From contig JAHEDJ010000008.1 of assembly GCA_024641325.1 (NCBI GenBank), positions 1-63,760 on the forward strand: a DNA stretch of 63,760 bases. Direction: 5' to 3'. The notes beneath the pieces are model-generated. The model made no database searches and was not told the origin of the DNA. It saw only the letters and a program-made list of their open reading frames with translations. The translations under genes and the position numbers were made by a program. This document shows, piece by piece, positions 18,198 to 26,329 of this stretch (position 1 is the first letter of the stretch; every line of letters starts with the position of its first letter). This stretch comes from a bacterium (lineage in GTDB: Bacteria > Actinomycetota > Acidimicrobiia > Spongiisociales > JAHEDJ01).

Positions 18198-18464
18198 TCA
18201 GTCCCGGTCCGGGACTTCGCAGCCGACCGTCGGCGGCGGCAAGCCTCTTTCCTGGGCGGTCTTCCACTCATCGAACGAGCGGATAGCCAACACGGCCACC
18301 ACACCCACACCGAACGCCGCTGCTACACCCGACAAGAGGGCCAGCGCAACCGCCAGGGTCGTGCCCGACCCGCTGAGTTCGGCGATGAAGTAGCCCAGCC
18401 ACGCACCGATGACCATGCCGATCAATGCCGGCAGGAACACCCATGGGTTCGGATATCGCCGCAT
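18198..18464 (-). CDS. Small two-helix membrane protein, unknown function
   Basis: An 88-residue protein with two hydrophobic helices (about residues 8-30 and 36-61) joined by a short loop with SGSGTT, and a polar C-terminus of about 25 residues. No family is recognised. Its ATG directly follows the stop of the upstream 271-residue membrane protein with no gap (TAGATG), so the two are cotranscribed and perhaps form one membrane unit. Confidence 0.65.
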   Translation of the reverse strand: MRRYPNPWVFLPALIGMVIGAWLGYFIAELSGSGTTLAVALALLSGVAAAFGVGVVAVLAIRSFDEWKTAQERGLPPPTVGCEVPDRD

Positions 18465-19280
18465 CTACTGACCGCTCTCCCGGGGGGTCTCGTGGGTCGA
18501 CGAGCGCTGGAGCCGTCTGCCATGATCGTCGAGGCCGGCCGCCGCGAGGATTTCGGGCGGTGCCAGCTCAGGTGGGATTGCCATCGAGCGGGTCGCCGGA
18601 GCCTCTGATTGCCTATCGACCGGCCGGGCCACGTCGCCGCTCCAGGCCAGCCACGTCTCCCCGGCAACCGAAGCCGCCAGCAGAGCCACCGCCCACCAGT
18701 CGAGTCCCCACAATGTCACCAGCCCGGCGATCGGGATTCCTATTCGGGCTGCCCAGAGGCCTTCCACCCGTCCCTTTCCGTACGCCCAGGCGACGGCAGG
18801 AGCGCCGATGATCACGAACCAGGCGGCGATCGGGACCGGCGAGCCCGTCAAGAAGGCGGTGACGCCGGGCAGAACCAGCAGGGTCAGCAGCAATGTGACC
18901 GCTTTGGGAGGTGGACCTCCCGACGTCGGAGGCTGAAGATAATCCTCGAGCGACGGCCCGACGACGGCGGAGACCGCCACGCCAGACAACAGCAACGCGA
19001 CAACCCAGTTGTTAGAAATCGGCATCGTCAGGGCCATGCCGGCCATGAGGCCGATCACAGCCATCGAAAACCGGCGCGCCCAGCGGGCCCTGACCACGAC
19101 GAGACCGACGATGGCTACCAGCGTCACGATCAGCAGATCGACGGCCGCTACTGCCGCGGCGGTCGTCCCGATCGTGGGTTCGCCAAAGGCGAGCGTTATC
19201 GCCCAGGCAATGGCAGCGGCCAACAAGGCTGCCGGAGCGAAGATTGGAGGTTTGTGCACGGCGCCATTATGACGCACCAT
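18465..19280 (-). CDS. Polytopic membrane protein, unknown function
   Basis: A 271-residue protein with about eight hydrophobic segments in residues 12-215 and a cytoplasmic-type polar tail of about 50 residues rich in Arg, Glu and Pro. No catalytic motif or known family is recognised. It is translationally adjacent to the small membrane protein downstream and divergent from the Nudix gene. The 30-bp intergenic space suggests very short leaders for both directions. Confidence 0.65.
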   Translation of the reverse strand: MVRHNGAVHKPPIFAPAALLAAAIAWAITLAFGEPTIGTTAAAVAAVDLLIVTLVAIVGLVVVRARWARRFSMAVIGLMAGMALTMPISNNWVVALLLSGVAVSAVVGPSLEDYLQPPTSGGPPPKAVTLLLTLLVLPGVTAFLTGSPVPIAAWFVIIGAPAVAWAYGKGRVEGLWAARIGIPIAGLVTLWGLDWWAVALLAASVAGETWLAWSGDVARPVDRQSEAPATRSMAIPPELAPPEILAAAGLDDHGRRLQRSSTHETPRESGQ

Positions 19281-19295
19281 CGCAAGTTGTCCTGC

Positions 19296-19301
19296 CTACC
19301 A
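19296..19301 (+). promoter_or_regulatory. -10-like TACCAT before the Nudix gene
   Basis: TACCAT followed by CG ends 9 nt before the first ATG of the Nudix gene, and no Shine-Dalgarno sequence intervenes. It fits the leaderless pattern seen at several other genes here. Confidence 0.35.
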
Positions 19302-19310
19302 TCGACGACC

Positions 19311-19826
19311 ATGATGACGCGGTGGCCCGGTGAGTTCTCGTTCTGCCCGATGTGCTCCACCGAACTCACCAGCCGGCACCTCGCCGGCCGGGAGCGCAGA
19401 GTCTGTGCGGAGTGTGGATACGTTCACTGGCGTAATCCCGGCGTTGGTGCCGCGGTACTCGTGCGTGACGGCGAAGGCAGGGTGCTCCTCATTCGCCGGG
19501 CTCCAGGATCGACCAAACCCGGTTTGTGGGCAATCCCGGCCGGATACGTCGACTACGGAGAAGACGTTCGAGAAGCTGCTCGCCGTGAAATGCAGGAGGA
19601 AACCGGCTTGGTCGTCGAAGTTGGTGAACCGGTGTTCGTGGCATCCAACTTCCACGATCCCGCCAAACTCACGGTCGGCATCTGGTTCGCGGGAACTATC
19701 ACCGGGGGAGTGTTAGAAGCTGGTGACGATGCCGACGAGGTGGGTTACTTCGCTCTCGATAACCTGCCACCTTTGGCGTTCGACACGGATACAGCCCTGT
19801 TGACCTCGCTTCGTGAAGGAACCTGA
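19311..19826 (+). CDS. Nudix hydrolase with N-terminal zinc ribbon
   Basis: A 171-residue protein. CPMC and CAEC (residues about 12-38) form a zinc ribbon like that of NADH pyrophosphatase NudC-type or related ADP-ribose enzymes. The Nudix box is complete: a Gly-x5-Glu segment in AGYVDYGEDVREAA followed by REMQEETGL. It probably hydrolyses a nucleoside diphosphate linked to another group. The frame stays open 700 bp upstream, but that part has no family similarity, so I start at the ATG pair before the zinc ribbon. Confidence 0.88.
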   Translation: MMTRWPGEFSFCPMCSTELTSRHLAGRERRVCAECGYVHWRNPGVGAAVLVRDGEGRVLLIRRAPGSTKPGLWAIPAGYVDYGEDVREAARREMQEETGLVVEVGEPVFVASNFHDPAKLTVGIWFAGTITGGVLEAGDDADEVGYFALDNLPPLAFDTDTALLTSLREGT

Positions 19827-19830
19827 GCCC

Positions 19831-20451
19831 CTAGGCCGAGGACGACGTGGACGCCGACTCCGGCTCCCATACGCTCATTTCGCGCCATGGAGTATCCGGA
19901 CGAAGCGAAACGACCGCTGCGTGCCCCGGCTTCCCTTCCTGCTGTCTCCGATGATCGGCGCCCGTCAGGCGGAGCCGGGCGGCATGGATCGGATCCTGGT
20001 GGCCGACCATTACAACGTCGCCGTTCGAATACCGGGCAGAGAGCTCCGTCGCCACCTCGGCCACCCGGTCCGCCAGTTCTTCGAGCGATTCGGGGGTAAA
20101 ATCAAGGTCCCACGGATGAGTGAGGTACGCCTCGAGCTCCCCGGGAAGCCGTTGCGGCAGCTCCTCCCACCGAATGCCCGACCATCGCGATGAAAGATGC
20201 CACTCCGTCAGCCTCTCGTCGACGTGGACGGGTAGCTGGTGCCTGGCCGCAATGAAGTGAGCGGTCTCAATTGCCCTCTGGAGCGGAGACGACCACACGG
20301 CGACTACCGGTCGCGAAGATAGAAACCGGCCGGCCTCTTTCGCCTGGAGATTGCCCAGTGTGCTCAGCCCGAAGCCTGGCAAGTCCGCGTACACGAGATG
20401 CTTGGGGTTCTCGACTTCTCCGTGTCGCGTCAGATGAACCATCGATGCCAT
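19831..20451 (-). CDS. Histidine phosphatase family protein (phosphoglycerate-mutase-like)
   Basis: A 206-residue member of the histidine phosphatase superfamily. LTRHGEVEN carries the catalytic RHG motif near residue 9. SSPLQRAIETA is the second signature and VVMVGHQDPI supplies the second catalytic His. It could act on small phosphorylated metabolites such as alpha-ribazole phosphate or phosphoglycerate; substrate cannot be told. A TACACT box 6 nt before the ATG suggests a leaderless mRNA. Met4 is an alternative start. It converges with the Nudix gene (4 bp between stops). Confidence 0.85.
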   Translation of the reverse strand: MASMVHLTRHGEVENPKHLVYADLPGFGLSTLGNLQAKEAGRFLSSRPVVAVWSSPLQRAIETAHFIAARHQLPVHVDERLTEWHLSSRWSGIRWEELPQRLPGELEAYLTHPWDLDFTPESLEELADRVAEVATELSARYSNGDVVMVGHQDPIHAARLRLTGADHRRQQEGKPGHAAVVSLRPDTPWREMSVWEPESASTSSSA

Positions 20452-20457
20452 GCGGCG

Positions 20458-20463
20458 AGTGTA
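20458..20463 (-). promoter_or_regulatory. -10 box of the histidine phosphatase gene (leaderless)
   Basis: On the minus strand TACACT is followed by six bases and then ATG. There is no room for a ribosome site, so transcription probably starts at or next to the start codon. Confidence 0.4.
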
Positions 20464-20509
20464 AATGGTTGCAGGTCTCGAACGGTTCGTCTCACCATGG
20501 GCCGTGTTC

Positions 20510-20515
20510 TATCGT
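20510..20515 (+). promoter_or_regulatory. -10 box of dinB (leaderless)
   Basis: TATCGT is followed by six bases and then GTG at 20522, the start that fits the Y-family N-terminus best. No Shine-Dalgarno sequence is present in this space. Confidence 0.4.
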
Positions 20516-20521
20516 CGGAGC

Positions 20522-21706
20522 GTGCCGTCCGAACAGCCCTTCCGCGAGCCGATCATCCACCTGGACATGGACGCCTTCTTCGTTGAGGTGGAGCGACTCC
20601 GTAGCCGGGAGTTGCGTGGTGCGAGTGTGGTCGTAGGCGGCGCCGGCCCCCGAGGTGTCGTAGCTTCGGCGTCGTATGAAGCTAGATCGTTTGGCATCCG
20701 GTCTGCCATGCCGATCGGGAGAGCCAGACGTCTCTGTCCCCAACTGATCGTCGTCCCACCGGATCATGTCGAATACCGTCGAGTCAGCGCGCTCGTATTC
20801 GAGATCCTCCGGCGATTCACGCCGCACGTCGAGGGTCTATCCATCGACGAGGCGTTCCTGGACGTTGCCGGCATGCGCCGCCACTTCGAGGACACTCCGT
20901 CGGTGGCCGAAGCAATTCGGCAGACGATACGGTCGGAACTCGGCCTTCCATCGTCGGCAGGCGTAGCTCCGAACAAGCTTCTGGCGAAGCTGGCCTCTCA
21001 GGAGGCAAAGCCCGATGGGGTTCGCCTGGTGGCCGCGGACGGAGTCGATGGATTTCTTCACCCACTGCCGGTGCGGCGCCTCTGGGGTGTTGGCGAGGCT
21101 ACCTATGCGCTGCTCGAGCGCCTGGGTGTCCGGACGATCGGAGATCTGGCGGGCGTTCCGCCGGCGACTCTGGAGAGAAGGATAGGAGCGACGCTCGGCC
21201 GCCATCTCCATCAGCTCGCGCGGGGGGTCGATGACCGCCCGGTGGCCGGGGGTGCTGAGGCGAAATCGATCTCAGTAGAGATCACTTACGACGTGGATAT
21301 CGAAGGTGCGGACAAGATCGAAGCCGAGTTGCTGCGGCAATCCGAGCAGGTAGCCGAGAGGTTGCGAAGAGCGGGAATGGCCGGCCGCACGATCACGCTG
21401 AAGATTCGATTCGGAGATTTCACGACGATTACTCGCAGCCGTACGCTCGAATCGTCTACGAATGTCGGACGCGACATCTATCGCACAGCGTTCCAACTCC
21501 TGCAACGGTCTGAAGTTGGCGGCAGGCCGGTTCGTCTGATCGGAATTGGTCTGTCCACGCTCGAGGCCGGCGGGGCCCCTCACCAGCTGGCAACCGATCG
21601 TCCGGCAACCTGGGACGATCTAGCAGATGCGATTTCAGAGGTGCGTGAGAGGTTCGGGTCCGAGGCGGTTCAACCCGCTAGATTGACTCGCCCGGAGGGC
21701 GATTGA
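20522..21706 (+). CDS. dinB: DNA polymerase IV (Y-family, translesion)
   Basis: A 394-residue error-prone polymerase. PIIHLDMDAFFVEVE gives the first metal-binding Asp, and LSIDEAFLDV the second catalytic Asp-Glu pair. GVAPNKLLAKLAS is conserved, and VRRLWGVGEATYALLERLGVRTIGDLA is the helix-hairpin-helix thumb region. The little-finger domain follows. The frame is open upstream to an ATG at 20465, but homologues start about nine residues before the first Asp motif, so GTG at 20522 is preferred. The C-terminus has no obvious beta-clamp motif. Neighbour of a DUF3040 gene, as in many actinobacteria. Confidence 0.92.
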   Translation: MPSEQPFREPIIHLDMDAFFVEVERLRSRELRGASVVVGGAGPRGVVASASYEARSFGIRSAMPIGRARRLCPQLIVVPPDHVEYRRVSALVFEILRRFTPHVEGLSIDEAFLDVAGMRRHFEDTPSVAEAIRQTIRSELGLPSSAGVAPNKLLAKLASQEAKPDGVRLVAADGVDGFLHPLPVRRLWGVGEATYALLERLGVRTIGDLAGVPPATLERRIGATLGRHLHQLARGVDDRPVAGGAEAKSISVEITYDVDIEGADKIEAELLRQSEQVAERLRRAGMAGRTITLKIRFGDFTTITRSRTLESSTNVGRDIYRTAFQLLQRSEVGGRPVRLIGIGLSTLEAGGAPHQLATDRPATWDDLADAISEVRERFGSEAVQPARLTRPEGD

Positions 21707-21734
21707 CGCCAAGACTCTTTGTCGGGCCGCAACG

Positions 21735-21740
21735 TATAAT
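21735..21740 (+). promoter_or_regulatory. Perfect -10 box TATAAT before the DUF3040 gene
   Basis: TATAAT lies 35 nt before the ATG at 21776. A -35 is not clear; TTGACG at 21703-21708 is too distant (26-bp spacer). GGAAG nine nucleotides before the ATG may be the ribosome site. Confidence 0.5.
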
Positions 21741-21775
21741 GGGGCCACAAGGGATAGGATTCAACGGAAGCGCAG

Positions 21776-22135
21776 ATGCCATTAGACGACCGAGAGCAGC
21801 AGATCCTGGCGGAGATCGAGCGCCAGTTCTATCAGGACGATCCTGATCTCGCTAACGCCGTCCGGAATATCTCCGGGCGTGGTCTGAGCCGCTGGGCAGG
21901 TCGTCTGGCCATCGCCGGGATATTCGTCGGAATCATCACGTTGATCGCAACGTTTCGGTACAACACTTTCATCGCCTTGACCGGCTTTTTGATGATCGTG
22001 ATCTCGACGACGGCAGTTCTGCGTGGTTACCGGCGTCGCGACGGTGCCGGCAACAGGGAATCGGAAGGCCCCGGGTTGTGGAGTTCCTGGACTGCGAAAA
22101 TCCGGAATAATCGACGGTTCCGACCCCCGTCCTAA
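21776..22135 (+). CDS. DUF3040 small membrane protein
   Basis: A 119-residue actinobacterial protein. The N-terminal helix has the DUF3040 signature (LDDREQQILAEIERQFYQDDPDLANAVR). Two transmembrane helices follow (about 41-58 and 63-80), then a basic C-terminal tail. Function is unknown. In other actinobacteria this gene lies beside dinB and close to mraZ; here it is beside dinB but about 10 kb from mraZ. Confidence 0.88.
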   Translation: MPLDDREQQILAEIERQFYQDDPDLANAVRNISGRGLSRWAGRLAIAGIFVGIITLIATFRYNTFIALTGFLMIVISTTAVLRGYRRRDGAGNRESEGPGLWSSWTAKIRNNRRFRPPS

Positions 22136-22215
22136 GTCGCTAGAGTGGCCCCCCGGCGCACCGGGAGTCGGGAAGCCCCGGTCACTTCGGCGCCGGATTG
22201 AGGATTTGAATTCGT

Positions 22216-22235
22216 GGCGATCGACGATCGTCGCC
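22216..22235 (+). promoter_or_regulatory. Palindrome upstream of the MerR gene
   Basis: CGACGATCGTCG (22222-22233) is a perfect 12-bp palindrome inside a 20-bp region that begins GGCGA and ends TCGCC. It lies about 25 bp before the start of the MerR-family gene and may be its own operator. MerR dimers bind such dyads. Confidence 0.35.
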
Positions 22236-22257
22236 GAGCATTTTGGGGAGTTGAGGT

Positions 22258-22752
22258 TTGAACGACGGATACACGGCTCAGCAGGCATCGAAGCTGACAG
22301 GCTGCACACCTCATCAACTCCGCTATTGGGATCGCGTCGACCTGGTCCGCCCGTCGTTGCAATCAACGGGCGGCCGGCCCGGCGTTCGTCGTCTGTATTC
22401 GTTCCGTGACCTCGTCGCGTTGCGCGTTGTCCGGAGCCTGCTCGACAACGGAATGTCGGTGCAGCGCGTTCGGCGTGCCTGGGACTATCTGCGGCGCAAT
22501 GCCGGAATGGAATCGCATCTGGCGGAGGTGAAGCTCATCACGGATGGCACCTCGATTTTCAAGATCGCCTCGGACGACGGAGAGCTGCTCGATGCACTTC
22601 GTGAAGGTCAGATGGCGTTTTTTGTTGCGATCGATTCGATCACCCGGGAAGTTGAAGAGGACGTAACCCGCTTCGAACTCGATCGGGATCACTTCCTCGA
22701 GATACTGCGCCTCGTCGAAGAGGACGTAGCTTCAGAGGCGTCCGGTTCGTAG
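22258..22752 (+). CDS. MerR-family transcriptional regulator
   Basis: A 164-residue regulator. The winged helix-turn-helix is residues 4-70: YTAQQASKLTGCTPHQLRYWD, then VRRLYSFRDLVALRVVRSLLDNGMSVQRVRRA. The C-terminal half is helical with a predicted beta pair (DGTSIFKIASDDGELLDAL) and no metal-binding cysteine cluster, so it is not a metal sensor of the classic type. The start is TTG, following GGGGAG and GAGG. It converges with the TgpA gene. Targets are not known; position near the division cluster is suggestive only. Confidence 0.85.
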   Translation: MNDGYTAQQASKLTGCTPHQLRYWDRVDLVRPSLQSTGGRPGVRRLYSFRDLVALRVVRSLLDNGMSVQRVRRAWDYLRRNAGMESHLAEVKLITDGTSIFKIASDDGELLDALREGQMAFFVAIDSITREVEEDVTRFELDRDHFLEILRLVEEDVASEASGS

Positions 22753-22790
22753 AGACGGGCTTGGCGGTCGGTGATTGGGCTCTTGCCGGC

Positions 22791-25169
22791 CTAGCCGTTC
22801 TTGCGAAGTGATTGCGGCGTCAGCCACGATCTGACTATCTGCCAGCGCGAGTGCCGATGGCGTAAGACAGATTCGGCGGACTCGAACGATCTCGTTCCGA
22901 TCTCCACTTGCCGTCGGCCCAGCCGACGAGGCGGCCCGTACACGGTCTCGCCGTAGACCGCGGCGAGGGCTGTGAGAGATGGTTCGGTCGTTGCCGCAAG
23001 TTCTGCAGGCGTCTTCCACTCTGAAACGTCGTAGCGAAGGTCCGTCAGGCGATCGACGATTTCGTCCCATGCCGCCGAGATGTCACCGGTTTTCAATCTC
23101 CGAAGCCGCAGCCGTCGGCGGATCCACTTGATGGCAGGAGTCAGTCCGATCAACGAGCCACCTGTGGCCAGGAGAATCCATCCCCAGGGAATGCCGCCTC
23201 CGGTGGCGGCGTCGCCGGAGCCGACAAAGGGGGTGTTGGCTTCGAGGATGTCATCTGGGTTCTCCAGCAGCGCGTCCCGATCGGGGCCGAAGGGGATCGG
23301 TTGTCCATCCGGGCCGAGTACGACGTTATCGTCGAACGACTCAGGCTCCGGCACATACAGAGTCGGATCGAACCCGGCGAGGCTGTCGACCGCGGAGGGA
23401 TTGTCCCCTGCACCTCTCGGGGTCGGATCGAAGCGAACCCACCCTTGGCCTTCCATCCACAGTTCGACCCATGAATGTGCGTTGCGCTGCCGAACGACGA
23501 TCAGGCCATCGTTCTGGAGATCGCCCGGCGTGAAGCCGATGACAACCCGACTCGGTATATCGAGAACACGCGCAAGGACCGCCAGCGAGGTTGCGAACTG
23601 TTCGCAGTAGCCGGTTCGGTACCCGGGGCTATCGGGATCAGTCAGCCAGTCGGCGAGGTTCTCGGCCGAGTGACCGGGCTCGATGTCGACTGAATACTGG
23701 AAGCCGCCCGGCTGAGTGTTGCGCAGAAACCGTTCGAGGAACAACGCTTTTTCGAAATCGCCTGTTGCATCGAGGGTTTCGTCTCTGGCCAGAGCAAGCA
23801 GTCGGACGTCGAGGTCGTCCGGAAGCTCGAGAAAATCCTCGAGATCTTCGGGTGGTTCGATGGCGGGCGAGGTGGTTGCCGTTCCATCGAAGGCGGTGTC
23901 ATCGGCCGCAGTGGCAAAAACAGGTGAGAGTTCGCCGTTGACCGTGGCGAGGACGTTGATATCGGGTCGCGGCACCTCGGACCGAACCCGATAGGTGAGT
24001 CCTTCGAACGTCAAGGCGTCAAACCGCACTGAGGCGTCGTTGCGAACGCGGAGGCTTTGCGAGACGACCTCCGTCTCAGAAGTAATGCCGTTCGGCGCGT
24101 ACAACGCAGGAAGATAGTTCATTTGAAGGGATCGAATCTGGATGACCTGGTCAACGGTTGTGGTGGGTCCTCGAAACTCGTGACCTTCGGCTTCCCACGC
24201 CTCTCCAGCTGCAGGAGTTCGGCTGCCACGGTTTGTGAGGTACCAGTTCTCCCCGTCGAAAGCGTCGAGGGTCACGAGCCGCCAGTACATGTCGTTGTGG
24301 CTCAGATCGGAATCCGAGACTCTGGCTACGAAGACGGGTTCGTCGGACAGTGAAAGCAACGATTCCTGGACGATTCCGGTGTACAAGTTGTAGGAGACGC
24401 CTCCGTAGATGCCGTCGCCGAAGCCGGAGCGGCTGCGCCACTCGAGGACACCGCTTTCGGGGACACGGTTCGCGGCTGCATCTGTGCCGAACAGCGTGAG
24501 GGACCCGAGCGCGACGAGGACCACGACGGGGACGAACCAACTGTTGCGAGGCATGGCGAGGCCGTCGGGGCCCCGGAGACGCCCGGTGCCCTTCAGCCGG
24601 TCCTCCCCGGCGATGCCGGCGATAGTCAACATGACGAGGATCAGGAACGAGACGGTCCAGGGGAGCCTCGAGGGGGCTCTGTCGATCGTCGAGAGCTGCA
24701 AATAGAACATGAGCGCCGGAACGCTCCCGATCCACGGATGGCCGGAGGTGAGTCCCCAGACCGCCAGCATGCCGAAGGTCCAGAACACCATCGCCAGGAT
24801 TATGACCAACCCGACGTATGGGACGACCGGGGCATTCCCGAAGCGAAGGAGTTGCAATGCGAACGAGAACTCCTCAGTCAACTCGGCGAAAGTGGTCGCG
24901 GTCGGGAGGATGCCGAAGGTGAGGGTGTCCGGCGCTCCGATGCGGACAACCGCCAGGAGCATGCCGCCCGCGTTCAGAGCGATCGTCCCGAACCGTCCGA
25001 CCCGATAGGCACGGGCCACCCAGGTGATCACCCCGCCGAGGATCACGGAGGCGATCAGGATGATCTCCCATGATGCTGCCGTCTCCGCTGGTCGCAGGAG
25101 TCGTTGCAGCCGGAACAGATCGAGTAGGACCGCTCCCGATACGGCTAGCGCGCTGAGACGGTAGACCAT
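22791..25169 (-). CDS. TgpA-type membrane transglutaminase-like protein
   Basis: A 792-residue membrane protein. Six or seven helices fill the first 215 residues. A large extracellular part holds the transglutaminase core with the Cys-His-Asp triad: Cys in GYCEQFATSLA (near 520), His in RNAHSWVELW, Asp in WVRFDPTPRG. One more helix follows near residue 650, and a cytoplasmic DUF4129-like tail. Third gene of a moxR-DUF58-TgpA operon, a set widely conserved in actinobacteria. It overlaps the DUF58 gene by 25 bp. The biochemical role of such proteins is not settled. Confidence 0.9.
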   Translation of the reverse strand: MVYRLSALAVSGAVLLDLFRLQRLLRPAETAASWEIILIASVILGGVITWVARAYRVGRFGTIALNAGGMLLAVVRIGAPDTLTFGILPTATTFAELTEEFSFALQLLRFGNAPVVPYVGLVIILAMVFWTFGMLAVWGLTSGHPWIGSVPALMFYLQLSTIDRAPSRLPWTVSFLILVMLTIAGIAGEDRLKGTGRLRGPDGLAMPRNSWFVPVVVLVALGSLTLFGTDAAANRVPESGVLEWRSRSGFGDGIYGGVSYNLYTGIVQESLLSLSDEPVFVARVSDSDLSHNDMYWRLVTLDAFDGENWYLTNRGSRTPAAGEAWEAEGHEFRGPTTTVDQVIQIRSLQMNYLPALYAPNGITSETEVVSQSLRVRNDASVRFDALTFEGLTYRVRSEVPRPDINVLATVNGELSPVFATAADDTAFDGTATTSPAIEPPEDLEDFLELPDDLDVRLLALARDETLDATGDFEKALFLERFLRNTQPGGFQYSVDIEPGHSAENLADWLTDPDSPGYRTGYCEQFATSLAVLARVLDIPSRVVIGFTPGDLQNDGLIVVRQRNAHSWVELWMEGQGWVRFDPTPRGAGDNPSAVDSLAGFDPTLYVPEPESFDDNVVLGPDGQPIPFGPDRDALLENPDDILEANTPFVGSGDAATGGGIPWGWILLATGGSLIGLTPAIKWIRRRLRLRRLKTGDISAAWDEIVDRLTDLRYDVSEWKTPAELAATTEPSLTALAAVYGETVYGPPRRLGRRQVEIGTRSFESAESVLRHRHSRWQIVRSWLTPQSLRKNG

Positions 25170-26329
25170 GTTCTCCTCGTTGCTTCAAGCCACGCGGACG
25201 ACCATGAACCGTCCGCCGGAACGGAGATTGTGACAACACCTGCTCTCTGATAATCGAGGAGGCCGGCGGAGGGTTCGGAACTGACCGACAGCAAGATCGT
25301 GGCCGGGTACTCCCTTGCCAGCATCTGCTGCGCCGCGAAGAGGTTGGGATCGGGGCGGCCGCTCACAAAGATCAGCACGCCGCCGTCACCGGTTTGGCGC
25401 AGAGCGCTGAGGACCGAGCGGATATCGAGGTCGCGCTGAAGTCTGATTCCCGCCAGAGCCTCCATTGCCCGTGGGAACGAATCGGGATCCCTGCTGGATG
25501 CTTGCGCTGTGCCGGTCCAGAGGTCGGTGTCGAATCCTGAAGCGAAGAGATGTCGCACCACCGAGGCTGCGCCACTCACTGCTTTCTCGAAATCGGCCGG
25601 GTTTTCGTATCGATCTTCCCGCGCGTCGAGAACCACGAGAGCTCGCGACTGCCAAGGAGTTTCGAGCTGGCGAATCATGAGCTCGTCTCTCTTGGCCGAA
25701 CTGGGCCAGTGGACTCTGCGCAGGTCGTCACCCGTGCGGTATTCCCGCAGCGTGAAGAAGTCCTCTCCACCCCGATGGGAAAACTCTGGACGTACCGCGT
25801 GCATCGACGGGTCGCGCCCGCGCACGACCGGGAAATCATCGAGCGGCTCGATCGTGGGATACACGACCAGTCGGTCGGCCTCGCCCAGTTCGACGGTTCT
25901 TTGGGCGAAACGGAGTGGGTCGCTGAGCGTGAGGCGGGTGGGACCGACCTGGTAGATACCGCGCGGCCGGCACAGGATTTGATAGGTCCCGGTGGTTACC
26001 GACTGCGGTTTGAGACGGGCAGTCGCGAACCGGGCCGACCCGAGTTCCAGAACCTCGTCTTCGATCGTCGGATTGAAGATGGACCAACGACCGGTATTGG
26101 TGACCGCAGTCCTCACCAAAGCCTGGTCCCCTTCGCGGACGAGTGTTGGACGAAGGTGTCTGATAACTCGAGCAGACGGCTTGCTGAAACGCGTATACAG
26201 CGAGGCCGCGATGGCCGCCGTTGTCAGGAAGAGGCCGGTGGCGAGCAGTTCGGTCTCGCCCAGCGCGATCCACAACAAGACGAGCGCCAGGCTCGCTCCG
26301 AGCGCCGCCCAGCCCCTGTCGGTGAGCAT
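25145..26329 (-). CDS. DUF58 domain protein
   Basis: A 394-residue protein. Two helices (residues about 5-45) anchor it, followed by a beta-rich part and the DUF58 core: GGEDFFTLREYRTGDDLRRVHWPSSAKRDELMIRQLE. A von Willebrand A-like region with LVVLDARED follows. DUF58 proteins are encoded with MoxR ATPases, which are thought to act as their chaperones. Its ATG overlaps the moxR stop by 1 bp and its 3' end overlaps the TgpA gene, so all three are translated together. Confidence 0.9.
   Translation of the reverse strand: MLTDRGWAALGASLALVLLWIALGETELLATGLFLTTAAIAASLYTRFSKPSARVIRHLRPTLVREGDQALVRTAVTNTGRWSIFNPTIEDEVLELGSARFATARLKPQSVTTGTYQILCRPRGIYQVGPTRLTLSDPLRFAQRTVELGEADRLVVYPTIEPLDDFPVVRGRDPSMHAVRPEFSHRGGEDFFTLREYRTGDDLRRVHWPSSAKRDELMIRQLETPWQSRALVVLDAREDRYENPADFEKAVSGAASVVRHLFASGFDTDLWTGTAQASSRDPDSFPRAMEALAGIRLQRDLDIRSVLSALRQTGDGGVLIFVSGRPDPNLFAAQQMLAREYPATILLSVSSEPSAGLLDYQRAGVVTISVPADGSWSSAWLEATRRTWSTVSAR

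Noticed and set aside
18609-19310. Upstream extension of the Nudix frame (to 405 residues)
   Set aside because: It lies antisense to the membrane protein gene, is low-complexity Arg/Gly/Gln, and has no similarity to a domain. The Nudix protein is complete from 19311.
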